The notes under the pieces were generated by a model. It did no database searches, was not told the origin of the DNA, and was given only the letters and a program-made list of their open reading frames with translations. Positions 8,976 through 17,702 of a stretch of 64,000 nt of DNA are shown here, piece after piece. The first letter of the stretch is position 1. The number at the start of each line of letters is the position of its first letter. The position numbers and the translations under genes were made by a program. The DNA is from Bryobacterales bacterium KBS 96 (GTDB lineage Bacteria > Acidobacteriota > Terriglobia > Bryobacterales > Bryobacteraceae), in assembly GCA_000381625.1 (NCBI GenBank), contig KB906767.1, forward strand, positions 4,517,357 through 4,581,356, given 5' to 3'.

Positions 8976-11900
8976 ATGCTGTTAACTAAGAAGCTGTGTG
9001 TTCTCATTCCAGCTTTGCTGTTTCTGATTATAAGTTTATCCGCTCAGACGACAACGGGATCTATAAACGGAACGATATTGGATCCTTCCGGGTCCCCTGT
9101 CGCCGGCGGACAAGTGGATGTGACCAACAAAGAGACTGGGCTCCATCGGTCGGCTCAAAGTTCCACCAATGGCACGTATATCATTCCGCAGTTGCCGCCA
9201 GGAACCTATGATGTCTCGCTTCAAAAACAGGGCTTCGCGAATGCGAGCCGGCCGAGTGTCCAGTTGCTTGTCAACCAGAACGCGACTATCGATTTCAAGT
9301 TGTCGTTGACCACTGTGTCGCAAACCGTTGAGGTGACGGGTGTGCCTCCGGCATTGAATACGACAAACGCAACGATCGGCCAAGTAATCCAGCATCAGCA
9401 AATTGTCGACTTGCCGTTGAATGGCCGGAGCTTCACCCAACTGGCGCTTCTTACTCCGGGCGCCGCTCCGCAGGAATCGGGGCAACAGGGCGCATTCACG
9501 GTCAAGCAGGGCGCAGGAGGCATCAGTCCGTCTGTGAATGGCCAACGGGGTCAGCAGAACAATTTCACAATGGACGGCGTTTTGAACAATGCCGTGTATA
9601 CGAATACTTGGGCAATTAGCCCGCCGCCCGATGCACTGCAGGAATTCAATGTCCAGTCGCACATCGTCGATACTCAGTTCTCCATCTCGTCGGGCGCCAA
9701 CATCAACATTGTCACCCGATCGGGTACGAACGAGTTTCACGGAGCCGCATGGGAGTTTTTGCGGAATAATGCACTGGACGCACGGAACTTTTTCGACCAG
9801 TCGAAAAACCCTTATAAACAGAATCAGTATGGCGTCACCTTTGGTGGCCCGGTTCGGCTTCCCCACTTCAACGGAAAAGATAATACCTGGTTTTCTGCCT
9901 ATTGGGAAGGATTCCGGGCCCGCCAGAGTCTAAGCTCGTTCGCGAGTGTCCCAACCGCGGCGATGCGCCAAGGTGATTTTTCGGGTCTGTTGGGGCCTCA
10001 AATGGGCACGGACAGCCTAGGCCGTCCCTTGTATAAAAACGAAATCTTCGATCCCAACACTAGCCGTCCAGATCCAAGTAATCCGGCTAACGTGATTCGC
10101 GATCCCTTCCCTGGGAACATAATTCCGGCAGGCCGGATCAATCCGTCTTCGCAACTTGTTTTGCAAAAATACTATCCGAATCCCAACTTGAACGTCGGGC
10201 CTGGAGTTTTACCGAACTATCAGTTTGTGGGTTCAACGAATACCGATACCGATCAGACTGGCATACGCGTGGATCATCGCTTTGGTGATAACGACACGAT
10301 CTTCGGCCGGTATAATCGGTCGAATTCGACGCTGCTTCGGCCTGAAGGCTTGCCCACCTATCAGCAATCGCTTGTGAACTATGCTCAGACGGCGGCCGTG
10401 GGCTACACGCATCTGTTTGGTCCCACCATCATCTTGAGTCTGCATTATGGCTACACCAACACCAATTTCGGACAGTTCGATGAGGCGGCGGGGCTCTCGT
10501 TTCTACAAGCGACTAATTACATTCAGCTCTCGCCGGTCCGGAATAATATCCCGTTAGGTCCGCAAATCGGCATATCGAACGGCTACACGGGCATCAGCCA
10601 GTTTGCCATTCCGCTAGGCCCTCAGCAGAATCATGATGGCCACGCCGATCTGTCCATTGTGCGAGGGAACCACACAATTGGCGTCGGAGGGATGGTCTAC
10701 CATATCCACAGTTTTGACGATGGCTGGGGCATGTCCACCAGTTTTACTCAAAACGCGACGTCGCAGGGCGGTCTGGTCAATGGCACTGGTTCCGGTCCGG
10801 CCAGCTTTTTACTGGGTCTTCCGGACAATCTTTCGGGATTCCTGGGAACTACGTCAGCCGACATCAACAGCTACTGGTTTGCCGGGTATGTTCAGGACCA
10901 ATGGCAGGTTTCGAAAAACCTGACCATCACGGCAGGTCTGCGATATGACTTTGTGCAGCCCGCATCGTATGCGAGCCCTGTTTCCGGGCTGGACATTCAA
11001 ACAGGAAACTTCCTGGTGTCGGCTCCGGCGCCGCCGCTGTTCAAAACGGCAAACGTTCGCAGCTCTTTCTTCGATCCTCATTACAACGGATTTCAGCCAC
11101 GCTTCGGCATTGCTTATCGCGCGTCGGAGAAGACGGTGTTCCGGACCGCCTTCGCAATATTCGACGACCACAACAACACGCTTGTTCAGCAGGCGCAGGA
11201 CCCGCGTATATCGTGGCCTCAAGGCGTCGGAATATCGGTTCCGGACTTAAATCGGGGAGTGCCGGACACTTACTTCAACAATTTACCGGCGGCGTCCACT
11301 TTCTTCAACCCTTTGCAACCCCTTGTCGATTTCGGCGCAAATCCGCGGAATAAGATTCCGTACGTGATGGAGTACAACGCGGGCGTTGAGCAGCAACTAT
11401 CGAACTCACTCGTGTTGAATCTCGATTACGTCGGGTCGGTAGGACGCCATCAGTTTATACAGCCAGCGGCGAACACCGCGCTTTATCCAGGGCCGGGAAC
11501 ACTCGCGTCGCGGGGGCAGCCATTTCCGCAATACGGCGGGGCATTCTCTTACGACGAAAACGCAGGAAACAGCAGCTACAACGCTCTACAAGCTAAGTTG
11601 CAGAAGTCATTGTCCTTTGGGCTCAACTTCCTTGCGTCCTATACATGGTCGAAGTCCCTCGATATTCAATCTGAAGGCCAATCGGGGTCAATCGCGACGA
11701 TTTACGACCTTCGCCGCGATTGGGGACCATCTGACTTCGATAGGAGGCACCTGTTTGTCTTCAGTGGCATCTATCAAGTTCCCGCGGGAAAGGGCAAAGC
11801 TCACCTGGCGGGTTCAAACCGATTCATGCAGACGCTGCTCGGCGATTGGAATGTTGGCACGATTGTAACGTTTAACTCCGGGCAGCCTTATAGCATTTCC

Positions 11901-12278
11901 GCGGGTGGCGATGTCGCGAATGTGGGTGGGGGCAGCCAGCGGGCGCAGGTTGTGGGCGATCCGCTGTCGGGATTCACCCAGAGCCGGTTGGAATGGTTCA
12001 ATACCGCGGCGTTTGTGACGCCCGAGCCTTATACATTTGGCAATGCAGGGCGGAACAACATGACCGGCCCCGCTCAAAAGAACGTCGATTTTGTCACTTT
12101 CAAGGACTTCCTTCTCACCGAGCGACTGAGGCTTCAGTTTCGAGGAGAGTTCTTCAACGTTTTCAATCATCCGAACTTCGGGTTGCCTGATGGTAATACC
12201 CAGAGTTCTTCGTTCGGCCAAATCAACAGCGCGAGTGCGCCGCGAGATATACAGTTCGGGCTGAAGCTACTATTTTAA
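8976..12278 (+). CDS. TonB-dependent receptor, carboxypeptidase-regulatory-like N-terminus
   Basis: Outer-membrane active importer, 1100 aa, of the large Oar-like class common in Acidobacteriota. A signal peptide ends near SLSAQ. A carboxypeptidase-regulatory-like beta-sandwich spans about residues 25-110 (GSINGTILDPSGSPVAGG). The plug follows (about 120-230, with LPLNGRSFTQL and MDGVLNN), then a long 22-strand-type barrel ending in LLF, the C-terminal aromatic that marks barrel proteins. ATG at 8976 is chosen because AGGGG lies six bases upstream; an in-frame TTG lies at 8970. It has its own promoter, is divergent from the ROK gene, and is followed by three TPR genes. It likely imports mannan- or glycan-derived oligosaccharides; the substrate is inferred from neighbours. 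Confidence 0.92.
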   Translation: MLLTKKLCVLIPALLFLIISLSAQTTTGSINGTILDPSGSPVAGGQVDVTNKETGLHRSAQSSTNGTYIIPQLPPGTYDVSLQKQGFANASRPSVQLLVNQNATIDFKLSLTTVSQTVEVTGVPPALNTTNATIGQVIQHQQIVDLPLNGRSFTQLALLTPGAAPQESGQQGAFTVKQGAGGISPSVNGQRGQQNNFTMDGVLNNAVYTNTWAISPPPDALQEFNVQSHIVDTQFSISSGANINIVTRSGTNEFHGAAWEFLRNNALDARNFFDQSKNPYKQNQYGVTFGGPVRLPHFNGKDNTWFSAYWEGFRARQSLSSFASVPTAAMRQGDFSGLLGPQMGTDSLGRPLYKNEIFDPNTSRPDPSNPANVIRDPFPGNIIPAGRINPSSQLVLQKYYPNPNLNVGPGVLPNYQFVGSTNTDTDQTGIRVDHRFGDNDTIFGRYNRSNSTLLRPEGLPTYQQSLVNYAQTAAVGYTHLFGPTIILSLHYGYTNTNFGQFDEAAGLSFLQATNYIQLSPVRNNIPLGPQIGISNGYTGISQFAIPLGPQQNHDGHADLSIVRGNHTIGVGGMVYHIHSFDDGWGMSTSFTQNATSQGGLVNGTGSGPASFLLGLPDNLSGFLGTTSADINSYWFAGYVQDQWQVSKNLTITAGLRYDFVQPASYASPVSGLDIQTGNFLVSAPAPPLFKTANVRSSFFDPHYNGFQPRFGIAYRASEKTVFRTAFAIFDDHNNTLVQQAQDPRISWPQGVGISVPDLNRGVPDTYFNNLPAASTFFNPLQPLVDFGANPRNKIPYVMEYNAGVEQQLSNSLVLNLDYVGSVGRHQFIQPAANTALYPGPGTLASRGQPFPQYGGAFSYDENAGNSSYNALQAKLQKSLSFGLNFLASYTWSKSLDIQSEGQSGSIATIYDLRRDWGPSDFDRRHLFVFSGIYQVPAGKGKAHLAGSNRFMQTLLGDWNVGTIVTFNSGQPYSISAGGDVANVGGGSQRAQVVGDPLSGFTQSRLEWFNTAAFVTPEPYTFGNAGRNNMTGPAQKNVDFVTFKDFLLTERLRLQFRGEFFNVFNHPNFGLPDGNTQSSSFGQINSASAPRDIQFGLKLLF

Positions 12279-12288
12279 TCTTGTTGGG

Positions 12289-12314
12289 AGGGCTCTTCCC
12301 GTAAGAAGAGCCCT
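12289..12314 (+). terminator. Intercistronic hairpin after the TonB receptor
   Basis: AGGGCTCTT and AAGAGCCCT form a perfect 9-bp stem with an 8-base loop, 10 bases after the receptor stop and 9 bases before the next ATG. There is no T-run, so it may be a leaky terminator or mRNA-stabilising hairpin that lowers expression of the TPR genes relative to the receptor. Confidence 0.55.
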
Positions 12315-12323
12315 GCACGTAGT

Positions 12324-13850
12324 ATGGTCGCGATCCCAACTCTTCTTTTCGCTGCCGCCCTGGCTGCCGGCGTCTGCGATAACAGTCTCAAGCCAGCGGC
12401 GTCGGCGATTCAGCACAACGACGCCGCGAGGGCGAAGTCCATTCTTGACTCGGTTCGTTCGGAGTGCGCCCAGTCGAGCGATTTCAACGAACTGGAGGGC
12501 GTGGTTAACGAACTATCTGGCAGGCCGGCAGAAGCCGAGGCGGCCTTTCGCAAAGCGGTTTCGCTGAATCCCCAGTCAGCCCGGTTGTGGTCCGACCTCG
12601 GACTCAGCTATCTGAAAAATCGAAACATTCAGGATGCCGCAAAAGCTCTCAGGCAGGCCCTGAAGCTGAATGCCGCCGATGAGAGGGCCGCGAAATACGC
12701 GCTTGGAATCTACGTTCAGTTGGGAGATTGGCAGCAAGCGCTGGCAGTGACGGGGCAAATTAACGCCACGACCAAAGCGAATCTCCTTCGCGATCCTGCA
12801 TTCTTTTTATGGGTTGCGCGAACACTACTTGAGGCGAAGCAGGCAACCCAGCTTGACCGTCTTCTCGCCGCGAACACGCAGCATCTCTCCCCGCCGCTCC
12901 TATTTTCACTGGGCACATTATTCGCGCAGCATCAACGGTATGAGAAGGCTGTTGAGTATCTAAAACGAATCCCGCCTTCATCGGCTGACGATGCAGTTTA
13001 CTTCAATCTGGGGCTGGCGTATTCGCATTTGAAGCAGTTTCGCCGGGCGCGTGAGAGCTATTATAATGCCATCGATAAAGACGCAACGAAACCTGAAGTC
13101 TATTTTCGCGTGGGTCTGGATTTCGCCACTCTCGGACAGGTAAGGAAAGCGTTGCCGTGGCTATTTCGAGCGCGGGAGCTGGCGCCACGCCGGGCTGATA
13201 TCGCGTATGCGCTGTGCGAGCAGTTATTGTTGTTGAACTATGTGGCGACCGCGAGAGACGTGATCGACGCTGCTCTCGAGATGAATCCAGGCGATGTGCT
13301 TCTTACAGTGGCGCGCGGAGATGTTGCGCAGGCGGACAATGACGCGACGTCTGCTGAGACGATGTATAAGCAGGCATTACAGCGGGAGCCCAAGTCTGTT
13401 CCGGCGCTAGTTGGACTTGCGCGCACGGCGCAACAGGGCGGCAAGGATGAGGAAGCCGTAAAATACCTGAAAACCGCGTTATCGATTGAGGCGAATGATC
13501 CAGCTTCCAATCGCCAAATGGGCATCATCGAAGCCCGGCGCGGTGATTGGGCGGCTGCCTCGTCACATCTCGAACGGGCATGGGCCGTCGATCAATCGAA
13601 TCCTGACGTGGGGCTGGATCTCGCGAGAGCGTTCCGGCATGATAACCGCCCATTGAAGGGGCTTGCGGTGCTGAACCTTGTTCAGCCGGCGCTGCGGGAT
13701 TCGGCCGATTTTCATTTTGAACTTGCTCAAGTCTATGCTCAGCTACAACGGCAAAAAGAAGCCCAGGCCGAGCGGGCCACCGTGCAAGCGCTTCGCGCAG
13801 CCGCAAGCGATGCGCTTCCTTTCGAAACCCCCAAGACCTATGTGTATTGA
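12324..13850 (+). CDS. Exported TPR-repeat protein
   Basis: 508-aa protein built almost entirely of tetratricopeptide repeats after a short hydrophobic leader (AIPTLLFAAALAAGV). Repeat units with the usual small/large pattern recur about every 34 residues, for example AEAAFRKAVSLNPQSA, AAKALRQALKLNAADE and ESYYNAIDKDATKP. TPR arrays bind peptides or act as scaffolds. SusD-type glycan-binding lipoproteins are also built on TPR helices, and this gene directly follows a TonB receptor, so a periplasmic or outer-membrane partner role is plausible. No lipobox is evident. No strong ribosome site precedes the ATG. Its stop codon overlaps the start of the next TPR gene by 11 bases. Confidence 0.85.
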   Translation: MVAIPTLLFAAALAAGVCDNSLKPAASAIQHNDAARAKSILDSVRSECAQSSDFNELEGVVNELSGRPAEAEAAFRKAVSLNPQSARLWSDLGLSYLKNRNIQDAAKALRQALKLNAADERAAKYALGIYVQLGDWQQALAVTGQINATTKANLLRDPAFFLWVARTLLEAKQATQLDRLLAANTQHLSPPLLFSLGTLFAQHQRYEKAVEYLKRIPPSSADDAVYFNLGLAYSHLKQFRRARESYYNAIDKDATKPEVYFRVGLDFATLGQVRKALPWLFRARELAPRRADIAYALCEQLLLLNYVATARDVIDAALEMNPGDVLLTVARGDVAQADNDATSAETMYKQALQREPKSVPALVGLARTAQQGGKDEEAVKYLKTALSIEANDPASNRQMGIIEARRGDWAAASSHLERAWAVDQSNPDVGLDLARAFRHDNRPLKGLAVLNLVQPALRDSADFHFELAQVYAQLQRQKEAQAERATVQALRAAASDALPFETPKTYVY

Positions 13851-15015
13851 GCGGAAACGCCTCGTCCTGCTTGCTTTCGTGTTTGGATTTCTCTGCCAAT
13901 TGGCAGCGGCGCAAACGAGATGTGACGCCAAGCGGCTTTTTGAACAGGCCAATACACTAATAGAAGGCAGAAAGTATAGCCAGGCAGCCGGAACGTTGAA
14001 TGAATTGAGGCTCTGCCGGAATATTTCGGCTGTCGAGCGCTTCAATATGGGCTGGCTTTACGGAAGAGCGCACGATTTCAAAACTGCGCTTACCGTGTTC
14101 AAAGCGGTTCCGGATGAGGTTCCCGACCGCCAAACCCATCAGTATGCCATCGCTTTAAGCTATTTCGAATTGAATGACTATCCGGCGGCTGTCGATGTCC
14201 TGACGAAGCTGAAATCGCAAAGTGCTCTTGATGCGAAGTGCGCCAACCTATTGGGAGTTGCTTACTCGAAGTTGGGCGCTTACGACAAGGCGTATAGCGC
14301 TTTAGAGGAAGCGATCCACGCCGATCCGGGGAATATGTCGGGCTATCTCAACCTGGTCACTCTTTGCGCCGACGGCGGAGATTTTGTCAAGGCTGCCAGC
14401 GTTGCCGCCGGCGCGGTACGAGCGTTTCCCAAATCGTCCGAAGCCTTGATCGTGGCCGGCGCCGCCAACACGCTGCTGGGGCGGTTGGATTCTGCTCATG
14501 ATAATTTCAGCAAGGCGGTTCAGCTTGCGCCCGAGAATGCGGACGCACTATTTTTCCTTGGGCTAACAGACTACAAGCAGGGGAAGTTCGGCGAGGCGAT
14601 TACGTTACTGCAATCGGCTGACGAGTCGGGCGTCGAAGATTCCGACCTGCACTATCTGCTTGCCGAATGTCTCTTGCGGGCCAGCCCCGATAAACCGGGG
14701 TTGGCGATAGCGGCGCTAAACCGCGCGATCGAGCTGAATAAGAATTCGATTTCGGCCAGAACTCTACGTGGCCGGTTGCTTCTGGATGCGGGGCAGGCGA
14801 AGAACGCATTGGAGGATCTGGAGTTGGCGGATCGTCTCGATCCTGGTTCGCGAAGTGCCGCTTACACGCTGGCGCGAGCGTATCGCGCGGTCGGCCGCGA
14901 TGCCGACGCGAGCGCGCTCTTTGAGAAAGTTCGCGCGCAAGCTACGGAGCCGCTTAAAGAAATGAGCGACCGGCGGTTGAATAGCACTTTGACCGAACTG
15001 GGCGCCCAAAAATGA
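13840..15015 (+). CDS. Exported TPR-repeat protein
   Basis: 391-aa second TPR protein of the run. The frame is open further upstream inside the previous gene. The ATG at 13840 is chosen because it overlaps the preceding stop (ATGTGTATTGA) and gives a clear signal peptide, RLVLLAFVFGFLCQLAAAQ. At least eight TPR units follow (DFKTALTVFKAVPDE, AYSALEEAIHADPGN, AHDNFSKAVQLAPEN, ALEDLELADRLDPGS). Translational coupling to the gene before and an ATGA overlap with the gene after suggest the three TPR proteins are made together. The specific function is unknown. Confidence 0.83.
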   Translation: MCIERKRLVLLAFVFGFLCQLAAAQTRCDAKRLFEQANTLIEGRKYSQAAGTLNELRLCRNISAVERFNMGWLYGRAHDFKTALTVFKAVPDEVPDRQTHQYAIALSYFELNDYPAAVDVLTKLKSQSALDAKCANLLGVAYSKLGAYDKAYSALEEAIHADPGNMSGYLNLVTLCADGGDFVKAASVAAGAVRAFPKSSEALIVAGAANTLLGRLDSAHDNFSKAVQLAPENADALFFLGLTDYKQGKFGEAITLLQSADESGVEDSDLHYLLAECLLRASPDKPGLAIAALNRAIELNKNSISARTLRGRLLLDAGQAKNALEDLELADRLDPGSRSAAYTLARAYRAVGRDADASALFEKVRAQATEPLKEMSDRRLNSTLTELGAQK

Positions 15016-15548
15016 AAGAATTCCTCATACTGCTTTCGTTTGGAACATTAGGCCTCTGCGCGCCCGATACGATGCACGTAAAGTCGGCGCTTTCAACGTA
15101 TGATGCTGCACAATCCGCGATACAGAAGAACCAGACTTCGGACGCCATCACATTACTTCGGAAGGCGATTGAAATTGAGCCAACCTTTCTCGATGCTCTT
15201 GAAGCATTAGCAGATCAACTCCTGAAAGGAGGCAGGTCTGCCGAAGCCGGAGCGGCCATGACGCAGTTGCTTGAGATCGATCCGGACGCCACTCATTATC
15301 GGGTGCTGCTCGGCGAACTTCTGCTGAAGGAAAAGCAAGCGCAGCGCGCGCTGGCGCAGTTTTCGCTGGCTTTGAAACATGAGCCCCGCAATGCGGAGGC
15401 GTTGTTGGGATTTGCGGCCGCAGCCAGGCAAGTGGGCATGAATGATCGAGCCGCACAAGCTCTTCGGCGCGGGCGGAAGCTATACCCATCCGACGATCGT
15501 TTCAAGGCCGCAGATGCCGGCCCTCATGATCGCGGTCTCCGGCCTTGA
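15012..15548 (+). CDS. Small TPR protein, C-terminus probably altered by an IS remnant
   Basis: 178-aa third TPR protein, starting in an ATGA overlap with the previous stop. The leader MKEFLILLSFGTLGLCA looks like a signal peptide; the Cys in GLCA could be a lipobox Cys but the motif is imperfect. About three TPR units are visible (AITLLRKAIEIEPTF, ALAQFSLALKHEPRN, AAQALRRGRKLYPSD). The last dozen or so codons run into DNA that encodes an IS21 istB remnant on the other strand. The native C-terminus was therefore probably replaced by read-through into the insertion. It may still be functional, since the repeats are intact. Confidence 0.7.
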   Translation: MKEFLILLSFGTLGLCAPDTMHVKSALSTYDAAQSAIQKNQTSDAITLLRKAIEIEPTFLDALEALADQLLKGGRSAEAGAAMTQLLEIDPDATHYRVLLGELLLKEKQAQRALAQFSLALKHEPRNAEALLGFAAAARQVGMNDRAAQALRRGRKLYPSDDRFKAADAGPHDRGLRP

Positions 15549-15549
15549 G

Positions 15550-15705
15550 GAAAGTTTTGGAAAAGCCTTTCCGGTCACTCCAGCGCAACTCGATTTCGCG
15601 CCTTTCCGTTTCGGCGAGCGGCGCCATGGCCCAGTCGTCGATCACCAGCACGTCGATGCGGCTCAAACGTACGAGCAAACTACCCAGACTCCCATCAGCG
15701 CAATC
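15550..15705 (-). pseudogene. istB: IS21-family istB remnant
   Basis: On the minus strand the frame encodes DGSLGSLLVRLSRIDVLVID followed by DWAMAPLAETERRE, the Walker B region of the IstB helper ATPase of IS21 elements. Only this central fragment, roughly 50 codons, is recognisable. Walker A, istA and both IS ends are absent. It is flanked by the truncated TPR gene and a sulfatase tail, so it marks an old insertion or deletion event. Confidence 0.75.
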
Positions 15706-15971
15706 CACATGAGATCTACCACCCGAAGATAAAGCTTGAACAAGAGCATCCCCCAACGGTTTCTCGCGCTGCCATGGTTTGCACACAGGATCACAAGCTG
15801 ATCTTGCGGCCCGGAGGCCAGAGTGAACTCTACTCATACCACCGCGATCCTAACCAACTGCAAAACTTGTACGGCGACTCGAATAGGGCGGATGTTCAGC
15901 GAAGTGGCCTGGAGAAACGGAGGTTAGGATACGATCGTCCAATAAATTCGCCCTTTACGGCTCTGGCTTAG
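15702..15971 (+). pseudogene. C-terminal fragment of an arylsulfatase
   Basis: The frame encodes HEIYHPKIKLEQEHPPTVSR and then TQDHKLILRPGGQSELYSYH, the C-terminal subdomain typical of S1 arylsulfatases (R/D-x-KLI ... ELYD...DP.E..NLYGD). The catalytic N-terminal two thirds with the CxPxR site is missing; the left neighbour is the istB remnant instead. The fragment ends at a TAG at 15969. It is not expected to be functional. Confidence 0.6.
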
Positions 15972-16754
15972 TTGTATCTGTGTAACGCATTCAAATGAAG
16001 TCGGCTACGCGCAACGGACAGTCTTTCAAAGAGGAACCCCCATGGAGGAACTCGAAAAAATGATACATACTCGCAAGGTCCACCCTACAGGTTGCCGGGC
16101 GGGGCAACGTCAATATAGCGATTAACCTGGGTCTAGGCCGGACCTGCCATGGTGCGGTCCCTCGTTGAATATCGGATCCGCATTGGGAGGAACGCGTAAC
16201 TGCTCAATCCGATTTACAAGCCATCGATCAAGACCTCGCGGCATCGCTCTCTCGTCATATTTTACGGGCCAAACTGTGTTGGGCGAGATCGGGATGGGTT
16301 CGTTCTCCGATCTACTAACGAAAGAGAACTTGCAAATCCTTTCGTTGGCTGATGCGATAACGAAAAGATGTCAGAACTCACAGCCTCGCCGAAGTTTTTG
16401 GCCTAGCCCGTTCATTGGGTCACGCTTGTCGCATTCAATGTGAAGGGACTCAGTAGACAACTTCCATTTCTCATCGCGGCATATCGGCTTGCTTTTTCGT
16501 GGCTACTGTCTACTGACGCCCAGAATTCCGACATCATTTGAAATGTCTGCGTGGGATGAGGAATTCCAGCGGCCCGCGCTAATCTCGGCAAACACCAATT
16601 CCCATTCCGGCCAGGCGGTTGTTGCCTATGCTTTGGTATTGAAGCGAATCCCCGGCCCGTGGACCCGCTACTGCTGCTAACCTCATCGAGTTTGGAAAGA
16701 TAGCTTAGAAGCTTGCGTATTCCGGATCGAGATTGTGCATCTGAATCCAGTTTC
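15972..16754. other. Long non-coding or decayed stretch
   Basis: About 780 bases without a convincing gene. Short open frames here have no recognisable motifs, signal peptides or good starts. Given the istB and sulfatase debris on the left, the stretch probably consists of eroded former genes. I see no tRNA or clear regulatory RNA. Confidence 0.5.
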
Positions 16755-16783
16755 TTGACAGCCCGGCAGAATGCCTGTTTAAA
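16755..16783 (+). promoter_or_regulatory. Promoter of the GntR regulator gene
   Basis: Consensus TTGACA, 17-base spacer, TTTAAA. The double operator begins at the base after the -10 box, so bound regulator would block transcription initiation of its own gene. Confidence 0.65.
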
Positions 16784-16806
16784 TGACTAGACTTATGGTA
16801 TATACC
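16784..16806. promoter_or_regulatory. Double GntR-type operator (autoregulatory)
   Basis: Two sites with centres 13 bp apart: TGACTAGACT (16784-16793) and the perfect palindrome GGTATATACC (16797-16806). The latter fits GT-N-TA-N-AC, the HutC-subfamily GntR operator pattern. The same arrangement occurs at 21692-21715 and 27904-27924. Confidence 0.65.
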
Positions 16807-16848
16807 GGCTGAGGCCCTTTGCTGGGCCGTGAAGGAGATACATCCGTT

Positions 16849-17661
16849 ATGGCGACGATGCCAGTGACCTTGAAGCGTCTACCCGGAAATGTGCGCGAAG
16901 ATGTAGCCACGCCTGTGTACATTCAGATTGCCTCCATATTGGCGAATTGGATTAACAGCGGCATGCTCCAGTCCGGCACGTTGCTCCCGGCGGAGCGTAC
17001 AATGTGCGAGCATTTCGGAGTCAGCCGGATGACCCTGCGCGAGGCATACGACATCCTCGAGCGAGACCGGCTGATTGAACGGCATCGTGGGCGTGGAACG
17101 TTCGTCGCGGTGCGGCGAGTTTATAAACAGCAACAGGAGATGCGGAGTTTCACAGAGGAACTCAAGGCGCGGGGCGTACGGCCTTCGTCGAAACTCCTCG
17201 ATTTTCGCCGAGGCCGGCTGTCGCCGCTCGCTGGGCAATTTTTTGTAATCGCCGACACGGAGATGGCCTATTTGATAAAGCGCCTGCGATTCGGCGATGG
17301 CGAGCCCCTTGCCATTGAGACTATTGAACTTCCCTGTTATCTCTGTCCCGATCTCGAACGCTTCGATCTGGCTACGTCTTCTCTCTATTCCATTCTTGAA
17401 GAACATTGTGGACTCGATCTGGCTTATTGTGTAGAAGAAGTTTCCGCTCAACTCGCCGACCGGTCGCAGAAAAAGCTTCTGCAATTAGAGGGAGCTGCGG
17501 CGGTCCTTGTAATCGACCGGAAGACGTATACCAAGGATGGCGTCCCTGTAGAAGTTGCAACGACTGTTTACCGCGCCGATCGCTATCGCGCCGTCGTGCA
17601 TGCCACACGAACTCATCGGACACCCTCGGATATAGATGCGCAAATCCAGACAACTAAATAA
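16849..17661 (+). CDS. GntR-family regulator, HutC/NagR subfamily
   Basis: 270-aa repressor. The N-terminal winged helix is at about residues 20-90 (PAERTMCEHFGVSRMTLREA, then RGRGTFVA), followed by a UTRA effector domain (about 100-245; SFTEELKARGVRPSSK opens it). The UTRA domain in this subfamily senses phosphorylated sugars such as GlcNAc-6-P. The ATG at 16849 has AAGGAG 11 bases upstream; a TTG extension to 16819 is less likely. Its promoter carries a double GT-N-TA-N-AC operator, and the same double site precedes the GH20-like/TonB receptor pair and the RhaT-like/NanE-kinase operon. It is therefore the probable local regulator of an amino-sugar regulon. It is followed after 41 bases by the 725-aa gene. 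Confidence 0.88.
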   Translation: MATMPVTLKRLPGNVREDVATPVYIQIASILANWINSGMLQSGTLLPAERTMCEHFGVSRMTLREAYDILERDRLIERHRGRGTFVAVRRVYKQQQEMRSFTEELKARGVRPSSKLLDFRRGRLSPLAGQFFVIADTEMAYLIKRLRFGDGEPLAIETIELPCYLCPDLERFDLATSSLYSILEEHCGLDLAYCVEEVSAQLADRSQKKLLQLEGAAAVLVIDRKTYTKDGVPVEVATTVYRADRYRAVVHATRTHRTPSDIDAQIQTTK

Positions 17662-17702
17662 GGGCCTCAGAACGCCGTGTTGTCCGGCTCAGGGGGATTT
17701 CT

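Noticed and set aside
9036-9866. Minus-strand frame of 276 codons inside the TonB receptor
   Set aside because: Antisense shadow of a well-supported receptor gene; no start context or motif.
16165-16680. Two short plus-strand frames (92 and 63 codons) before the GntR gene
   Set aside because: No ribosome sites, motifs or leaders; composition unlike neighbouring genes; likely decayed DNA.
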